From positions 1 to 56,053 of the forward strand of contig NZ_JARVKW010000042.1 of the NCBI RefSeq assembly GCF_029813775.1: a stretch of DNA of 56,053 bases, in the 5' to 3' direction. Source of the stretch: Streptomyces sp. DH24. GTDB lineage: Bacteria; Actinomycetota; Actinomycetes; Streptomycetales; Streptomycetaceae. The stretch's first letter is position 1. Each line of letters starts with the position of its first letter. The position numbers and the translations under genes are program-made. Below are positions 44,689 through 52,708 of the stretch, piece by piece. The notes beneath the pieces were generated by a model. That model worked only from the letters and a program-made list of their open reading frames with translations, made no database searches and was not told where the DNA came from.

Positions 44689-45750
44689 ATGGTGTTCAAG
44701 CGGCTGCTCGGCTCGCTCGGCGTGGGCGGGCCCACGGTGGACACGGTCCTGGCCCCGGGCGCGGTGCTGCCCGGCGGGACCCTGAGCGGGCAGGTCCACC
44801 TGAAGGGCGGCGACGCCGACTTCACGATCGAGCACATCACCCTGGAACTGGTGGCCCGCGTCGAGGCCGAACATGACGGGGAGTCCGAGGGCGCGGTCGT
44901 CTTCGACCGGTTCACCGTCGGCGGCGGCTTCCGCCTCGCCGCAGGCGAGGCGCACAGCGTGCCCTTCAGCGTGATGCTGCCGTGGGAGACCCCCGTCACC
45001 GAGCTCTACGGGCAGCCTCTGGGCATCGTGCTCGGGGTACGCACCGAACTGGCAGTGGCGGGCGCGAAGGACAAGGGTGACCTCGACCAGCTCGCGGTGC
45101 GCCCGCTGCCCGCCCAGGAGGCGGTCCTGGAGGCACTCGGGCAGCTCGGCTTCGGCTTCAAGTCCGCGGACCTGGAGCTGGGCCGCATCGGCGGCACCGG
45201 CCAGCAGCTCCCCTTCTACCAGGAGCTCGAACTCACGCCGCCCCCGCAGTACGCGCACCAGGTCAACGAGATCGAGGTGACCTTCCTCGCGAACCCGGGC
45301 CACATGGAGGTGGTCCTGGAGGCCGACAAGCGTGGCGGCCTCTTCCCCGGGGGCCGCGACGCGGTGACCCGCTTCACCGTCAGCCACCACGGCGTCGAGC
45401 AGCACGACTGGCACGCGGAAGTCGACGGCTGGATCCGTCAGCTCATCGAGCACCGCGCCTCCCACGGTACTCACGGCTCGTACGGGCACGGCGAGCCGCA
45501 CCACGGCGCCCACTATGGACACGGCGACCCCTATGCCGCCCATGGCCGCCACGTCCACAAGGACGAGCACGGCCACGGCGGCCACCACGGGGACGGGCAC
45601 CGCTCTGGGCCGGGCTTGGGCACTGCGATCGCGGCCGGCGCGGCGGGTCTCGCTGTCGGTGTGGTCGGCGGCATGGTCGCGGCCGAAGTCGTCGACGAGG
45701 TGGGCGACTTCTTCGAAGGCGACGAAGACGAGGAGGGCGGCGAGGACTGA
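44689..45750 (+). CDS. SpoOM-like (sporulation-control) protein with His-rich tail
   Basis: The 353-residue protein starts MVFKRLLGSLGVGGPTVDTVL, the Spo0M/arrestin-like N-terminus. Beta-rich blocks follow (GGTLSGQVHLKGGDADFTIEHITLELVA, VPFSVMLPWETPVTELYG). Residues 260-310 form a His/Gly-rich repeat (HGTHGSYGHGEPHHGAHYGHG...) that could bind metal. A hydrophobic Gly/Ala segment (GTAIAAGAAGLAVGVVGGMVAAEVV) and an acidic tail end the protein. I prefer the ATG at 44689 with AAGGAG about 12 bp upstream; a GTG at 44677 abuts that site. Confidence 0.85.
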   Translation: MVFKRLLGSLGVGGPTVDTVLAPGAVLPGGTLSGQVHLKGGDADFTIEHITLELVARVEAEHDGESEGAVVFDRFTVGGGFRLAAGEAHSVPFSVMLPWETPVTELYGQPLGIVLGVRTELAVAGAKDKGDLDQLAVRPLPAQEAVLEALGQLGFGFKSADLELGRIGGTGQQLPFYQELELTPPPQYAHQVNEIEVTFLANPGHMEVVLEADKRGGLFPGGRDAVTRFTVSHHGVEQHDWHAEVDGWIRQLIEHRASHGTHGSYGHGEPHHGAHYGHGDPYAAHGRHVHKDEHGHGGHHGDGHRSGPGLGTAIAAGAAGLAVGVVGGMVAAEVVDEVGDFFEGDEDEEGGED

Positions 45751-45783
45751 GGAGTCCGCGCGCTCTTGCCGCTCCTGATAGCT

Positions 45784-45799
45784 TCTACATCAATGTAGA
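45784..45799. promoter_or_regulatory. BlaI-type operator upstream of the terB-like gene
   Basis: TCTACATCAATGTAGA sits inside an 18-bp palindrome (45783-45800) that is perfect apart from the 2-bp centre. It is 63 bp upstream of the start. Confidence 0.8.
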
Positions 45800-45861
45800 A
45801 GGTGTGGTTGTCCGGGCCCTCCCCTTTGGCCCGGGCGGCCCTTGAGACGTACGGAGTGGGC

Positions 45862-46317
45862 ATGGCCCTGTGGGACCGCATTAGGGAGTCCGCATCGACG
45901 ATGCAGACCCAGCTGAACGCGAAGAAGAACGACCTCAAGTCCGGCGCCTTCCGTGACGCTTCCATGGCGATGTGCGCGCTGGTGGCCGCCGCGGACGGCA
46001 CGATCGACCCGTCCGAGCGGCGCAGGGTGGCGCAGCTGATCGCTACCAACGAGGTGCTGCAGAACTTCGACGCCATGGACCTGCAGCGGCGCTTCGAGGA
46101 CAATCTGGACAAGCTGACCGCCGACTTCGACTTCGGCAAGGTGAGTGTGCTGCAGGAGATCGCCAAGGCGAAGAAGAAGCCCGCCGAGGCGCGCGCCGTC
46201 ATCCAGATCGGCATCGTCATCGGCGGCGCCGACGGCGACTTCGACAAGACCGAGCAGGCCATCGTCCGTGAAGCGTGCTTCACGCTCAACCTGCCGCCGC
46301 ACGAGTTCGACCTGTAA
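45862..46317 (+). CDS. TerB-family tellurite-resistance-type protein
   Basis: The 151-residue protein reads MALWDRIRESASTMQTQLNAKKNDLKSGAF, then AMCALVAAADGTIDPSERRRVAQLI and VIQIGIVIGGADGDFDKTEQAIVREAC. The two acidic DG-type loops are the metal-binding pattern of TerB. TerB works with TerD proteins in a membrane-linked stress complex. I start at the ATG at 45862 because the family begins MALWDRI; the longer frame has an unrelated N-terminus. Confidence 0.92.
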   Translation: MALWDRIRESASTMQTQLNAKKNDLKSGAFRDASMAMCALVAAADGTIDPSERRRVAQLIATNEVLQNFDAMDLQRRFEDNLDKLTADFDFGKVSVLQEIAKAKKKPAEARAVIQIGIVIGGADGDFDKTEQAIVREACFTLNLPPHEFDL

Positions 46318-46349
46318 AGCCCCGCACGATGCACGGGAAGGAGACGGGT

Positions 46350-46613
46350 ATGGAGATCTCCGGGGTCATCAGTGCCATCGTGATCGGCGTCATCGTCGGC
46401 GCGCTGGGACGGCTGGTTCTGCCGGGCCGTCAGCGCATCGGCGTGCTGTGGACGATCGGCGTCGGTATCGCCGCGGCCTTCGTCGGGACCGGTATCGCCG
46501 CGGGCCTGGGGGTGGCGGACACCAAAGGGGTCGACTGGATCGAATGGCTCATCCAGATCGGGCTCGCCGCAGTGGGCGTGACCGCCCTCGAACGCTTCAA
46601 AGCCCGCAGCTGA
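46350..46613 (+). CDS. GlsB/YeaQ/YmgE-like small membrane protein
   Basis: The 87-residue protein has three hydrophobic segments (VISAIVIGVIVGALGRLVLPG, IGVLWTIGVGIAAAFVGTGIAAGLGV, WLIQIGLAAVGVTAL) with the G-x-L-x-R-L-x-L-P-G pattern of transglycosylase-associated/GlsB stress proteins. GGAAGGAG precedes the ATG at 46350. It follows the terB-like gene by 32 bp, probably in the same transcript. Its exact role is unknown. Confidence 0.85.
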   Translation: MEISGVISAIVIGVIVGALGRLVLPGRQRIGVLWTIGVGIAAAFVGTGIAAGLGVADTKGVDWIEWLIQIGLAAVGVTALERFKARS

Positions 46614-46631
46614 CCCGGCAACCGAACAGGG

Positions 46632-46675
46632 GTGCTGCCGCCGGAGGTGTGCTGGCGCCGGACGGGCGGCAGCAC
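46632..46675. terminator. Hairpin between the convergent GlsB and peptidase genes
   Basis: GTGCTGCCGCC (46632-46642) pairs with GGCGGCAGCAC (46665-46675). It sits between genes transcribed towards each other. Confidence 0.7.
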
Positions 46676-46704
46676 ACCTCTTCGCCATGCATGGCGGGGT
46701 CCTG

Positions 46705-47634
46705 CTACATCGGGGTGGCCGCGTGAAGGATGAGGAATAGCGTGACGGCCGAGTTCGCCGAGGACAGCGCCGATACGGTGGTGCCCGCGGCGGCTGTCCA
46801 GGCGGCCAGGCCCACCGCGGTGAAGACCGGCGGCCAGATCCGTGTGGCGGGAGCCGGGCCGAGCAGGGCGGCGACCCGGCGCGGCACCGGGCCGGGGGCC
46901 GCGAAGTGCGCGAGCGTGGCGATGGGTGCGCCCCGGGAGATCAGCGCGGACTTGCCGATCGCAAGTGCCACCGTGCGCCGGCTGCCCACCGCGGTGGCCG
47001 CCTCCTCGTCCGCCCACCGCTCAGCCGTGTATGTGACGGCGGTCCGCAGCGGGCGCAGGAACGGGTTGGCCCGTGCGGCGAGCTGCACGGTGAGCAGGAA
47101 CCGGTGGTGGCGGCAGGTCAGGTGGACGCGCTCGTGGGCGAACAAGGCCCGCCGCTCGGCCGAACTGAGCCCGGCCAGCATCCCGGTGGTGACCACGATC
47201 CGATTCCGCTTGCCTGGCAGCGCGTAGGCGTAGGGCAGTTCGTCGGGCAGCACCGCCACCGGCGTTGCGGGCAGGCCGGCAAGGGCACGCTCGGCCCGGC
47301 GGCGTACGCGGTGGTGGCGCCACGCCGTCCGGGTGCAGGCGGCGAGCACCGCAATCAGGGCGGGGATCGCGGCCTTACCCGCGATCTCGTCGTAGGGCAC
47401 CGCCTCGCGGACCTCCGGGTCCGACCAGCCGTCGGGCAGCGGGTTGCCGGGCAGTTGCGCGGTGCCGACCACCATCAACAGGGCCAGGCACAGGGTGCTG
47501 CACACCGCGAGCACCCCGGCGACGGCCGACAGCAGCCAGGTCGCCGCTCTGGGGTGCAGATGCTGTTCGGCAAGGCGGGCGATGGGCCAGGCCGTTAACG
47601 GCAGCACCAGCGGCAGGAAGACGAAGACCCCCAT
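46705..47634 (-). CDS. M56/M48-type membrane metallopeptidase beside blaI
   Basis: The 309-residue protein has N-terminal membrane segments and a zinc-protease motif, HERVH, in RRALFAHERVHLTCRHH. The more distal AERWADEEAA may supply the third ligand. It follows blaI1 by 5 bp. In BlaR1/MecR1 systems an M56 peptidase relays a wall-stress signal that cleaves BlaI. This protein has no extracellular penicillin-binding sensor domain, so it should sense something else. Confidence 0.88.
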   Translation of the reverse strand: MGVFVFLPLVLPLTAWPIARLAEQHLHPRAATWLLSAVAGVLAVCSTLCLALLMVVGTAQLPGNPLPDGWSDPEVREAVPYDEIAGKAAIPALIAVLAACTRTAWRHHRVRRRAERALAGLPATPVAVLPDELPYAYALPGKRNRIVVTTGMLAGLSSAERRALFAHERVHLTCRHHRFLLTVQLAARANPFLRPLRTAVTYTAERWADEEAATAVGSRRTVALAIGKSALISRGAPIATLAHFAAPGPVPRRVAALLGPAPATRIWPPVFTAVGLAAWTAAAGTTVSALSSANSAVTLFLILHAATPM

Positions 47635-47639
47635 GGCGG

Positions 47640-48044
47640 TTAGCCTTCCCCCTCCGCGGGCCCCTGGGCCAGCAGATCGCGCAGCACCTGTTCATCCCCC
47701 GGCGTCAGGCTGGTCAGGAAGCGGGCCAGCACCGCTTCCCGGTCGGCCTCGGCGTCCAGGACCTTCCGCATCCGCAAAGCAGCCAGCCCGGCCTCGTCGG
47801 CGACCGCCGTCCACTCGAACCAGCGGCCCGCCCGCCGGCGGGCGACCGCACCCTTGGCGTGCAGCCGGGTCAGGATGGTCATCACCGTGGTGTAGGCGAG
47901 GGTGCCGCCGAGGCGCTCCTGGACCCAGGCCGCAGGAACCGCCCCGGGAGCCTGGCGCAGCGCAGCGAGCACCTGCGTCTCCAACTCGCCTTGGCCGCGC
48001 CGGCGCGGGGACTGCTCGATACCGCCCCTGTTCTGGTCCGTCAT
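47640..48044 (-). CDS. BlaI/MecI/CopY-family repressor 1
   Basis: The 134-residue winged-helix repressor has RGQGELETQVLAALRQAPGAVPAAWVQERLGGTLAYTTVMTILTRLHAKGAV, the BlaI DNA-binding domain, and a C-terminal dimerisation region (VLARFLTSLTPGDEQVLRDLL). It is upstream of, and almost continuous with, the peptidase gene. I infer that it binds the TCTAC-N6-GTAGA palindromes spread through this region. Confidence 0.92.
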   Translation of the reverse strand: MTDQNRGGIEQSPRRRGQGELETQVLAALRQAPGAVPAAWVQERLGGTLAYTTVMTILTRLHAKGAVARRRAGRWFEWTAVADEAGLAALRMRKVLDAEADREAVLARFLTSLTPGDEQVLRDLLAQGPAEGEG

Positions 48045-48092
48045 ACCGTCAACCTTCCGTCTGCCGGTTCCGCCTGCCGCTGCGGGGGCGGT

Positions 48093-48609
48093 TCATCGTA
48101 CTGAGCCTGTCGCCCGCCCGCCCAACGCCGTTTCCGCAACGTCCACGTCCAGGAGCCGGCCAACGGGCACGCCCGGACAGGGCGGGTCCCATCGACTGGC
48201 CGTGCCCATGTCCGCTCCCGCGTTTGTGGTGCTGCCGAGTCTCAGCCGCAGCGACCGTTCGTCGTCCGGAGGCAGTCCGGCGACGAAGTGGCTGAGCACC
48301 GCCCCCCGGTCGTTCTCCTTGTCGAGCACGTGGTGCATGCGCCGGGCGGCCAAGCCCGCCCCGTCGAAGAGGGCTCTCCAGACGTAGGAGCGCCCGTCGC
48401 GGTGGCGTACCACGGCCCGCTTGCCGAGCAGCCTCGTCAGCGTGGTCACCACTGTGGTGCAGGCGAGAGCGGGGTCGATCTGCTCGCGCACCCAGCCGGC
48501 CGTCACCGGCCCCGGCGCGCCGCCCAGGACGGCCAGCACATTGACTTCCAGTACGCCCTGGTCCTTCGCGGGGGCGTGCGCGCACCGGCTCGTCCTGCTT
48601 GTTATCCAA
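48093..48609 (-). pseudogene. BlaI-family repressor 2, N-terminal frameshift
   Basis: The N-terminus LDNKQDEPVRARP (from a TTG at 48609, with GAGAGGAG upstream) lies in one frame. The repressor core KDQGVLEVNVLAVLGGAPGPVTAGWVREQIDPALACTTVVTTLTRLLGKRAV lies in the next. Removing one C from a run of five at about 48568 joins them. The C-terminus after ERSLRLRLG is longer than in repressor 1 and unlike it. It may be a sequencing error or true decay. Confidence 0.65.
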
Positions 48610-48696
48610 CCGCTGCTCCTCTCCGCCGCTGCCGGGCGCGAGGCGATGAAGCATGCCGTCGCACACGTTCAGGATGCCCTCTGCCCCTCACCGCCT

Positions 48697-48712
48697 TCTA
48701 CGCCGTTGTAGA
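48697..48712. promoter_or_regulatory. BlaI-type operator upstream of the LCP gene
   Basis: TCTACGCCGTTGTAGA has 5-bp arms intact. It lies 96 bp upstream of the LCP start and also faces the divergent blaI2. Confidence 0.65.
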
Positions 48713-48807
48713 TTCTTGACTCCACGGGCACGGGAGTGGGGCCGCCGGACGGCATCACGGCAGAGCACAGCGAACCGCCGCACCGGGCGGCACAGGGAGG
48801 CGGACAC

Positions 48808-49542
48808 GTGGACAGACAGCCTGGCGCGTCCCGCGAACACCGCAGGCCGGACACCCGATCCCGAGGGCACCGGCACATCAAGACCCGGCTGACCCGGCGC
48901 GGGAGCATCCTGGCCCTGACCGGTGCCGCCCTGGCCGTACTGCTCGTCGTCGGCGGCACCGGCTACTGGCTGTACCAGCGCCTCGACAGCAACATCCAGG
49001 CCGCCGGTATTGACAACAAGATCGGCGGGGGCCGTTCGGTCAACCTCAGCCCTGGCGCGAAGAACATCCTGGTGGTCGGCTCGGACAGCCGCGACGGCGA
49101 CAACGCCGAGTACGGCAAGGGCCTGACCACCATGCAGTCGGACACCCTGATGGTGCCGCACATCGCCGCGAACCGGGAATGGGCCGCCGTCGTCTCGCTG
49201 CCCCGCGATTCCTGGGTGCTGACACCCGCCTGCGACCGCGGGAACGGCACCAGCACCGCACCGCACCACTTCAAGATCAATGAGGCGTTCGCGATCGGTG
49301 GCACCACGGGCGGCATCGGCGGCGCTGCCGCCTGCAGGCCGGCTACACGGTGACCGGCGCCGGCAACGCGCCCACGCCGGCGAAGGAAACCACCGTGACC
49401 TGTCCGTCTGGCCTCGAAGAGCAGGCGATGGCCCTGGCCGCCCGGCTCAGGATCCCCGCCACCCCCAGGCAGGACCCGCCAGGCCGCACCCGGTGCGGTG
49501 ACCCTCACCGTCGGCGCCAGCTACCCCGGCCTGCGCGGCTGA
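48808..49542 (+). pseudogene. LytR-CpsA-Psr (LCP) protein with internal deletion
   Basis: From the GTG at 48808 (GGGAGG upstream) the frame gives a basic N-terminus, one membrane segment (SILALTGAALAVLLVVGGTGYWLY) and the start of the LCP domain (NILVVGSDSRDG, MQSDTLMVPHIAANREWAAVVSLPRDSWV, INEAFAIGG). At about 49320 it jumps. Another frame gives a LytR_C-like tail (GYTVTGAGNAPTPAKETTVTCPSGLEEQAMALAARL), and a third frame ends AVTLTVGASYPGLRG at 49542. Most of the catalytic domain is gone. LCP proteins attach polymers to the cell wall, which fits a wall-stress regulon. Confidence 0.75.
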
Positions 49543-49619
49543 CCGGCTGCCCGGCTGCCCGCATCACCGCGCTCCATTTCCGATTGCGGCACGGACGGCC
49601 CTGGCAACCTCCAGCAACT

Positions 49620-49635
49620 TCTACAGTGCTGTAGA
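49620..49635. promoter_or_regulatory. BlaI-type operator upstream of terD1
   Basis: TCTACAGTGCTGTAGA, 64 bp upstream of the start. Identical to the site at 51222. Confidence 0.8.
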
Positions 49636-49698
49636 TTTTGAGTTCAGTCACTGACGAGCCGGGCTACGCCCGGCCTCGGACACGGAAAGGGATGCGAC

Positions 49699-50274
49699 AT
49701 GGGTGTGAGCCTCTCCAAGGGCGGCAATGTCTCGCTGAGCAAGGAGGCGCCGGGCCTGACCGCCGTCCTGGTCGGCCTCGGATGGGACGTCCGCACGACC
49801 ACGGGCACCGACTACGACCTCGACGCCTCCGCGCTGCTGGTCAACGAGTCCGGCAAGGTGCTTTCCGACCGGCACTTCGTCTTCTTCAACAACCTGAAGA
49901 GCCCCGACGGATCGGTGGAGCACACCGGCGACAACCTCACCGGCGAAGGCGAGGGCGACGACGAGGCCATCAAGGTCGACCTGACCACCGTCCCCGCCGA
50001 CGTCACCCGGATCGTCTTCCCCGTCTCCATCCACGACGCCGAAAACCGCGGCCACAGCTTCGGCCAGGTCCGCAACGCCTACATCCGCGTCGTCAACCAG
50101 GCGGGAGGCGCCGAACTCGCCCGCTACGACCTGTCTGAGGACGCCGCCACCGAGACCGCGATGGTCTTCGGCGAGCTGTACCGCAACGGCGCCGAGTGGA
50201 AGTTCCGCGCCGTCGGCCAGGGCTACGCCTCCGGCCTGGCAGGCATCGCCGCCGACTTCGGCGTCAACGTCTAA
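49699..50274 (+). CDS. TerD-family stress protein 1
   Basis: The 191-residue TerD/CABP1-type protein reads MGVSLSKGGNVSLSKEAPGLTAVLVGLGWDVRTTTGTDYDLDASALLV, then SDRHFVFFNNLKSPDGSVEHTGDNLTGEGEGDDEAIKVDL. The Asp-rich loops (YDLDAS, TGDNLTG, GDDE) form the family's calcium sites. TerD proteins respond to tellurite, envelope and differentiation stress in Streptomyces. GGAAAGGG precedes the ATG. An operator is 64 bp upstream. Confidence 0.95.
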   Translation: MGVSLSKGGNVSLSKEAPGLTAVLVGLGWDVRTTTGTDYDLDASALLVNESGKVLSDRHFVFFNNLKSPDGSVEHTGDNLTGEGEGDDEAIKVDLTTVPADVTRIVFPVSIHDAENRGHSFGQVRNAYIRVVNQAGGAELARYDLSEDAATETAMVFGELYRNGAEWKFRAVGQGYASGLAGIAADFGVNV

Positions 50275-50416
50275 CCCGCCACCACGCGTCTGCGGGCGGG
50301 CCGGACCGTACGTCCGCCCCGCCCGCAACGAGCACATCCGCTGCCACATGCCGCCCAGCGGGCCGCGCCGCCACAACGCCGGCACCATCCCGCACTACAT
50401 GATCGGGGGGACCTTC

Positions 50417-51133
50417 ATGAACGAGCCTGGCCGCCTCGAAGCAGTCGACAGAGCAGACTTCGAACACACGCTGCACGTCGCGCTCAACACCACTGACATC
50501 CGCGAGGCCCTGCAAAAGCCGACCGCACAGGTCACCGCCGAGCAACTCCGCGCCCGGGCACTGACCGCGGCCGACACCCTCGCCGCCGAAACCGCGACCG
50601 AGTACGCCGCCCTGCTGCGGCTGCGGACCGCAGCCGCCCCGGCCCCCACCGGCCGGCCCCGCCAGCCCACGCCCGCGACCGCCGGGAACGGGTTGCTGGC
50701 GGCACTGGCCGTACTCACCCCAGCCCTGTCCGCCGCGGCGGCGGCCATCTTCCTTCTCCTCGGCTACGGGCTCCAACTGGCCGGCGCCCAGCAGCACCTC
50801 GCTATCTCGCTGATCCGGGCGGGCTGGGTCGCCGGGGCCGTGGCGGTGCTCGCTGCCGCCGCAGCGGGCGCCGCACTCCTGATCACCGCGGCCCGGCATC
50901 GCGCCACGTCCCGCAACCCGCAGCAGGACGCCGCCTCCCTCGCCCAGGCCCACGCGGCATGGCGCCAGGCCCTGCTGGAGCGCGGACTGCTTCCGTTCCT
51001 GCGCCGCGAGCTGCACCACCCGCCCACCCCCGCGCCGCAGTCCCGCCCCGCCTCGCCTCCCGCTCAGCGGAATGCGAGCCCCGGCTACAGCACCCCGGAC
51101 TTCACCGGCCCCTCTTTCCCTTCCCGGGACTGA
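50417..51133 (+). CDS. Hypothetical two-TM protein between terD genes
   Basis: The 238-residue protein of unknown family starts MNEPGRLEAVDRADFEHTLH after GGGGGACC. It has an alpha-helical N-terminal region, then two hydrophobic segments (about 90-118 LLAALAVLTPALSAAAAAIFLLLGYG and about 132-157 GWVAGAVAVLAAAAAGAALLIT). A Pro/Ser-rich cytoplasmic tail ends the protein. It is probably in the terD1 transcript and may anchor a Ter-type complex; this is inference from position. Confidence 0.7.
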   Translation: MNEPGRLEAVDRADFEHTLHVALNTTDIREALQKPTAQVTAEQLRARALTAADTLAAETATEYAALLRLRTAAAPAPTGRPRQPTPATAGNGLLAALAVLTPALSAAAAAIFLLLGYGLQLAGAQQHLAISLIRAGWVAGAVAVLAAAAAGAALLITAARHRATSRNPQQDAASLAQAHAAWRQALLERGLLPFLRRELHHPPTPAPQSRPASPPAQRNASPGYSTPDFTGPSFPSRD

Positions 51134-51221
51134 CCCCGCTCCCACGAGTGCGCGCAGGCCGAACGGGTGCCGCCGCACCAGGCCGTACCTGCTGGGGCCG
51201 GGCGCGCCCCTGTGTGCCTCT

Positions 51222-51237
51222 TCTACAGTGCTGTAGA
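51222..51237. promoter_or_regulatory. BlaI-type operator upstream of terD2-tatA-glsB
   Basis: TCTACAGTGCTGTAGA, 70 bp upstream of terD2. Identical to the site at 49620. Confidence 0.8.
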
Positions 51238-51307
51238 TTTATGTGGGCTGCCCCCATACACCCGGTAGGGCAGCGCAGTTCGGCCCCCGAGGACCAGGAG
51301 GAAACCG

Positions 51308-51892
51308 GTGACAGTCACGCTGACCAAGGGCCAGCAGATCAGCCTGGAGAAGAGCGGCGGGCAACCGCTCAGCGTCGTACGGATGGGACTGGGCTGGCAG
51401 GCGGCGCCCCGTAAGGGCTTCCTCGCCAGGCTCACCGGCCCACGCGAGATCGACCTCGACGCCTCCGCGGTGCTCTTCGCCGGCACCGAGCCGGTTGACG
51501 TCGTCTTCTTCCAGCACCTGGTCAGCGACGACGGATCGGTCCGCCACACCGGCGACAACCTCGTCGGCGGCGCCGGGCAGGGCGGCGACGACGAATCGAT
51601 CCTCGTCGACCTACTGCGCCTGCCCGCCCACGTCGACCAGATCGTCTTCACCGTCAACTCCTTCACCGGCCAGACCTTCGCCGAAGTACAGAACGCCTTC
51701 TGCCGTCTCATCGACGAGAACACCGGCCAGGAACTGGCCCGCTACACCCTCTCCGGCGGCGGCTCCTACACCGCCCAGATCATCGCCAAGGTTCACCGTT
51801 CCAGCGGTGGATGGCACATGTCCGCCATCGGGGAGCCGGCCAACGGCCGCACCTTCCAGGACCTGATGCCCGCCATCGCCAGCCACCTCTAG
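51308..51892 (+). CDS. TerD-family stress protein 2
   Basis: The 194-residue TerD/TerZ-like protein reads MTVTLTKGQQISLEKSGGQPLSVVRMGLGWQAAP, IDLDASAVLFAG, VSDDGSVRHTGDNLVGGAGQGGDDESILVDL. Acidic loops as in terD1 are present. It has an insertion near residue 35 (RKGFLARLTGP), typical of the TerZ-like subgroup. The start codon is GTG with CAGGAGG upstream. tatA follows after 39 bp. Confidence 0.93.
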   Translation: MTVTLTKGQQISLEKSGGQPLSVVRMGLGWQAAPRKGFLARLTGPREIDLDASAVLFAGTEPVDVVFFQHLVSDDGSVRHTGDNLVGGAGQGGDDESILVDLLRLPAHVDQIVFTVNSFTGQTFAEVQNAFCRLIDENTGQELARYTLSGGGSYTAQIIAKVHRSSGGWHMSAIGEPANGRTFQDLMPAIASHL

Positions 51893-51931
51893 CCACCCTG
51901 CCGCCCGCCACCGGGGAGAAGACGGACACCC

Positions 51932-52201
51932 ATGTTCGGCATCAGCGAACTCGCCATCATCCTCATCGTCGTCATATTGATCTTCGGCGCCAAGAAGCTT
52001 CCCGAACTCGCCCGTTCCATCGGCAAGTCGGCCCGCATCCTCAAGAGCGAGGCCAAAGCGATGAAGTCCGACCAGACGCCGCCGACCACAGCGGAGGCAG
52101 CCACGCACGAGGTCACAGCCCCGCGCATCATCCGGGCCGCACCCGGAGACACCACCGGCCGTCCCGCAGAACAGCCGGGCAACGACACACCGCGGACCTG
52201 A
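51932..52201 (+). CDS. tatA: TatA-like twin-arginine translocase subunit
   Basis: The 89-residue protein begins MFGISELAIILIVVILIFGAKKLPELARSIGKSARILKSEAKAMK, the TatA/E pattern: a short membrane helix, FGxKKLPELA hinge and amphipathic helix. The tail is longer and unstructured. It is probably an additional TatA tied to the stress cassette rather than the housekeeping one. Confidence 0.93.
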   Translation: MFGISELAIILIVVILIFGAKKLPELARSIGKSARILKSEAKAMKSDQTPPTTAEAATHEVTAPRIIRAAPGDTTGRPAEQPGNDTPRT

Positions 52202-52301
52202 CCAGCCCTCAACCAAAGCCCGCCCCGACCACGTCCCCCCTTCCGCAGACCCGCCGGGCCGCCAGCGTCCGCCAGACCGATTCGGAAAGCAGCGTCACAG
52301 C

Positions 52302-52568
52302 ATGGGCATCATCAGTTGGATCGTCCTCGGACTCCTGGCCGGAGCCATCGCCAAGATCCTCCTGCCCGGCCGCGACCCGGGCGGCCTCATCGGCACCACC
52401 CTCATCGGGATCGCCGGCGCCTTCACCGGCGGCTGGCTCTCCGCCAAGTTCCTCGACCGGCCCATACAGAACCAGTTCTTCGACCTCGCCACCTGGGGCG
52501 CGGCCATCGGCGGCTCCCTAGTCCTGCTGATCGCCTACCGCCTCCTCTTCGGCAGTTCCCGCGACTGA
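52302..52568 (+). CDS. GlsB/YeaQ/YmgE family stress membrane protein
   Basis: The 88-residue protein has three hydrophobic segments and the family motif pattern MGIISWIVLGLLAGAIAKILLPGRDPGGLIGTTLIGIAGAFTGGWL. It lies 100 bp after tatA, probably in the terD2 transcript. A related, more divergent protein is encoded at 46350. Confidence 0.93.
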   Translation: MGIISWIVLGLLAGAIAKILLPGRDPGGLIGTTLIGIAGAFTGGWLSAKFLDRPIQNQFFDLATWGAAIGGSLVLLIAYRLLFGSSRD

Positions 52569-52708
52569 CGCCCAGCCAGGGCCAACCCGTCGGCGAGGCG
52601 GTCCGACTCCTCGGCATATGCCCGGCAACTGGTGTAGCCGGTCCGGGCCAAGCCGGCCAAGAAGACGACCGCGAAGAAGACGGCTGGCCGCAAACCGCGG
52701 CGCAGCGC

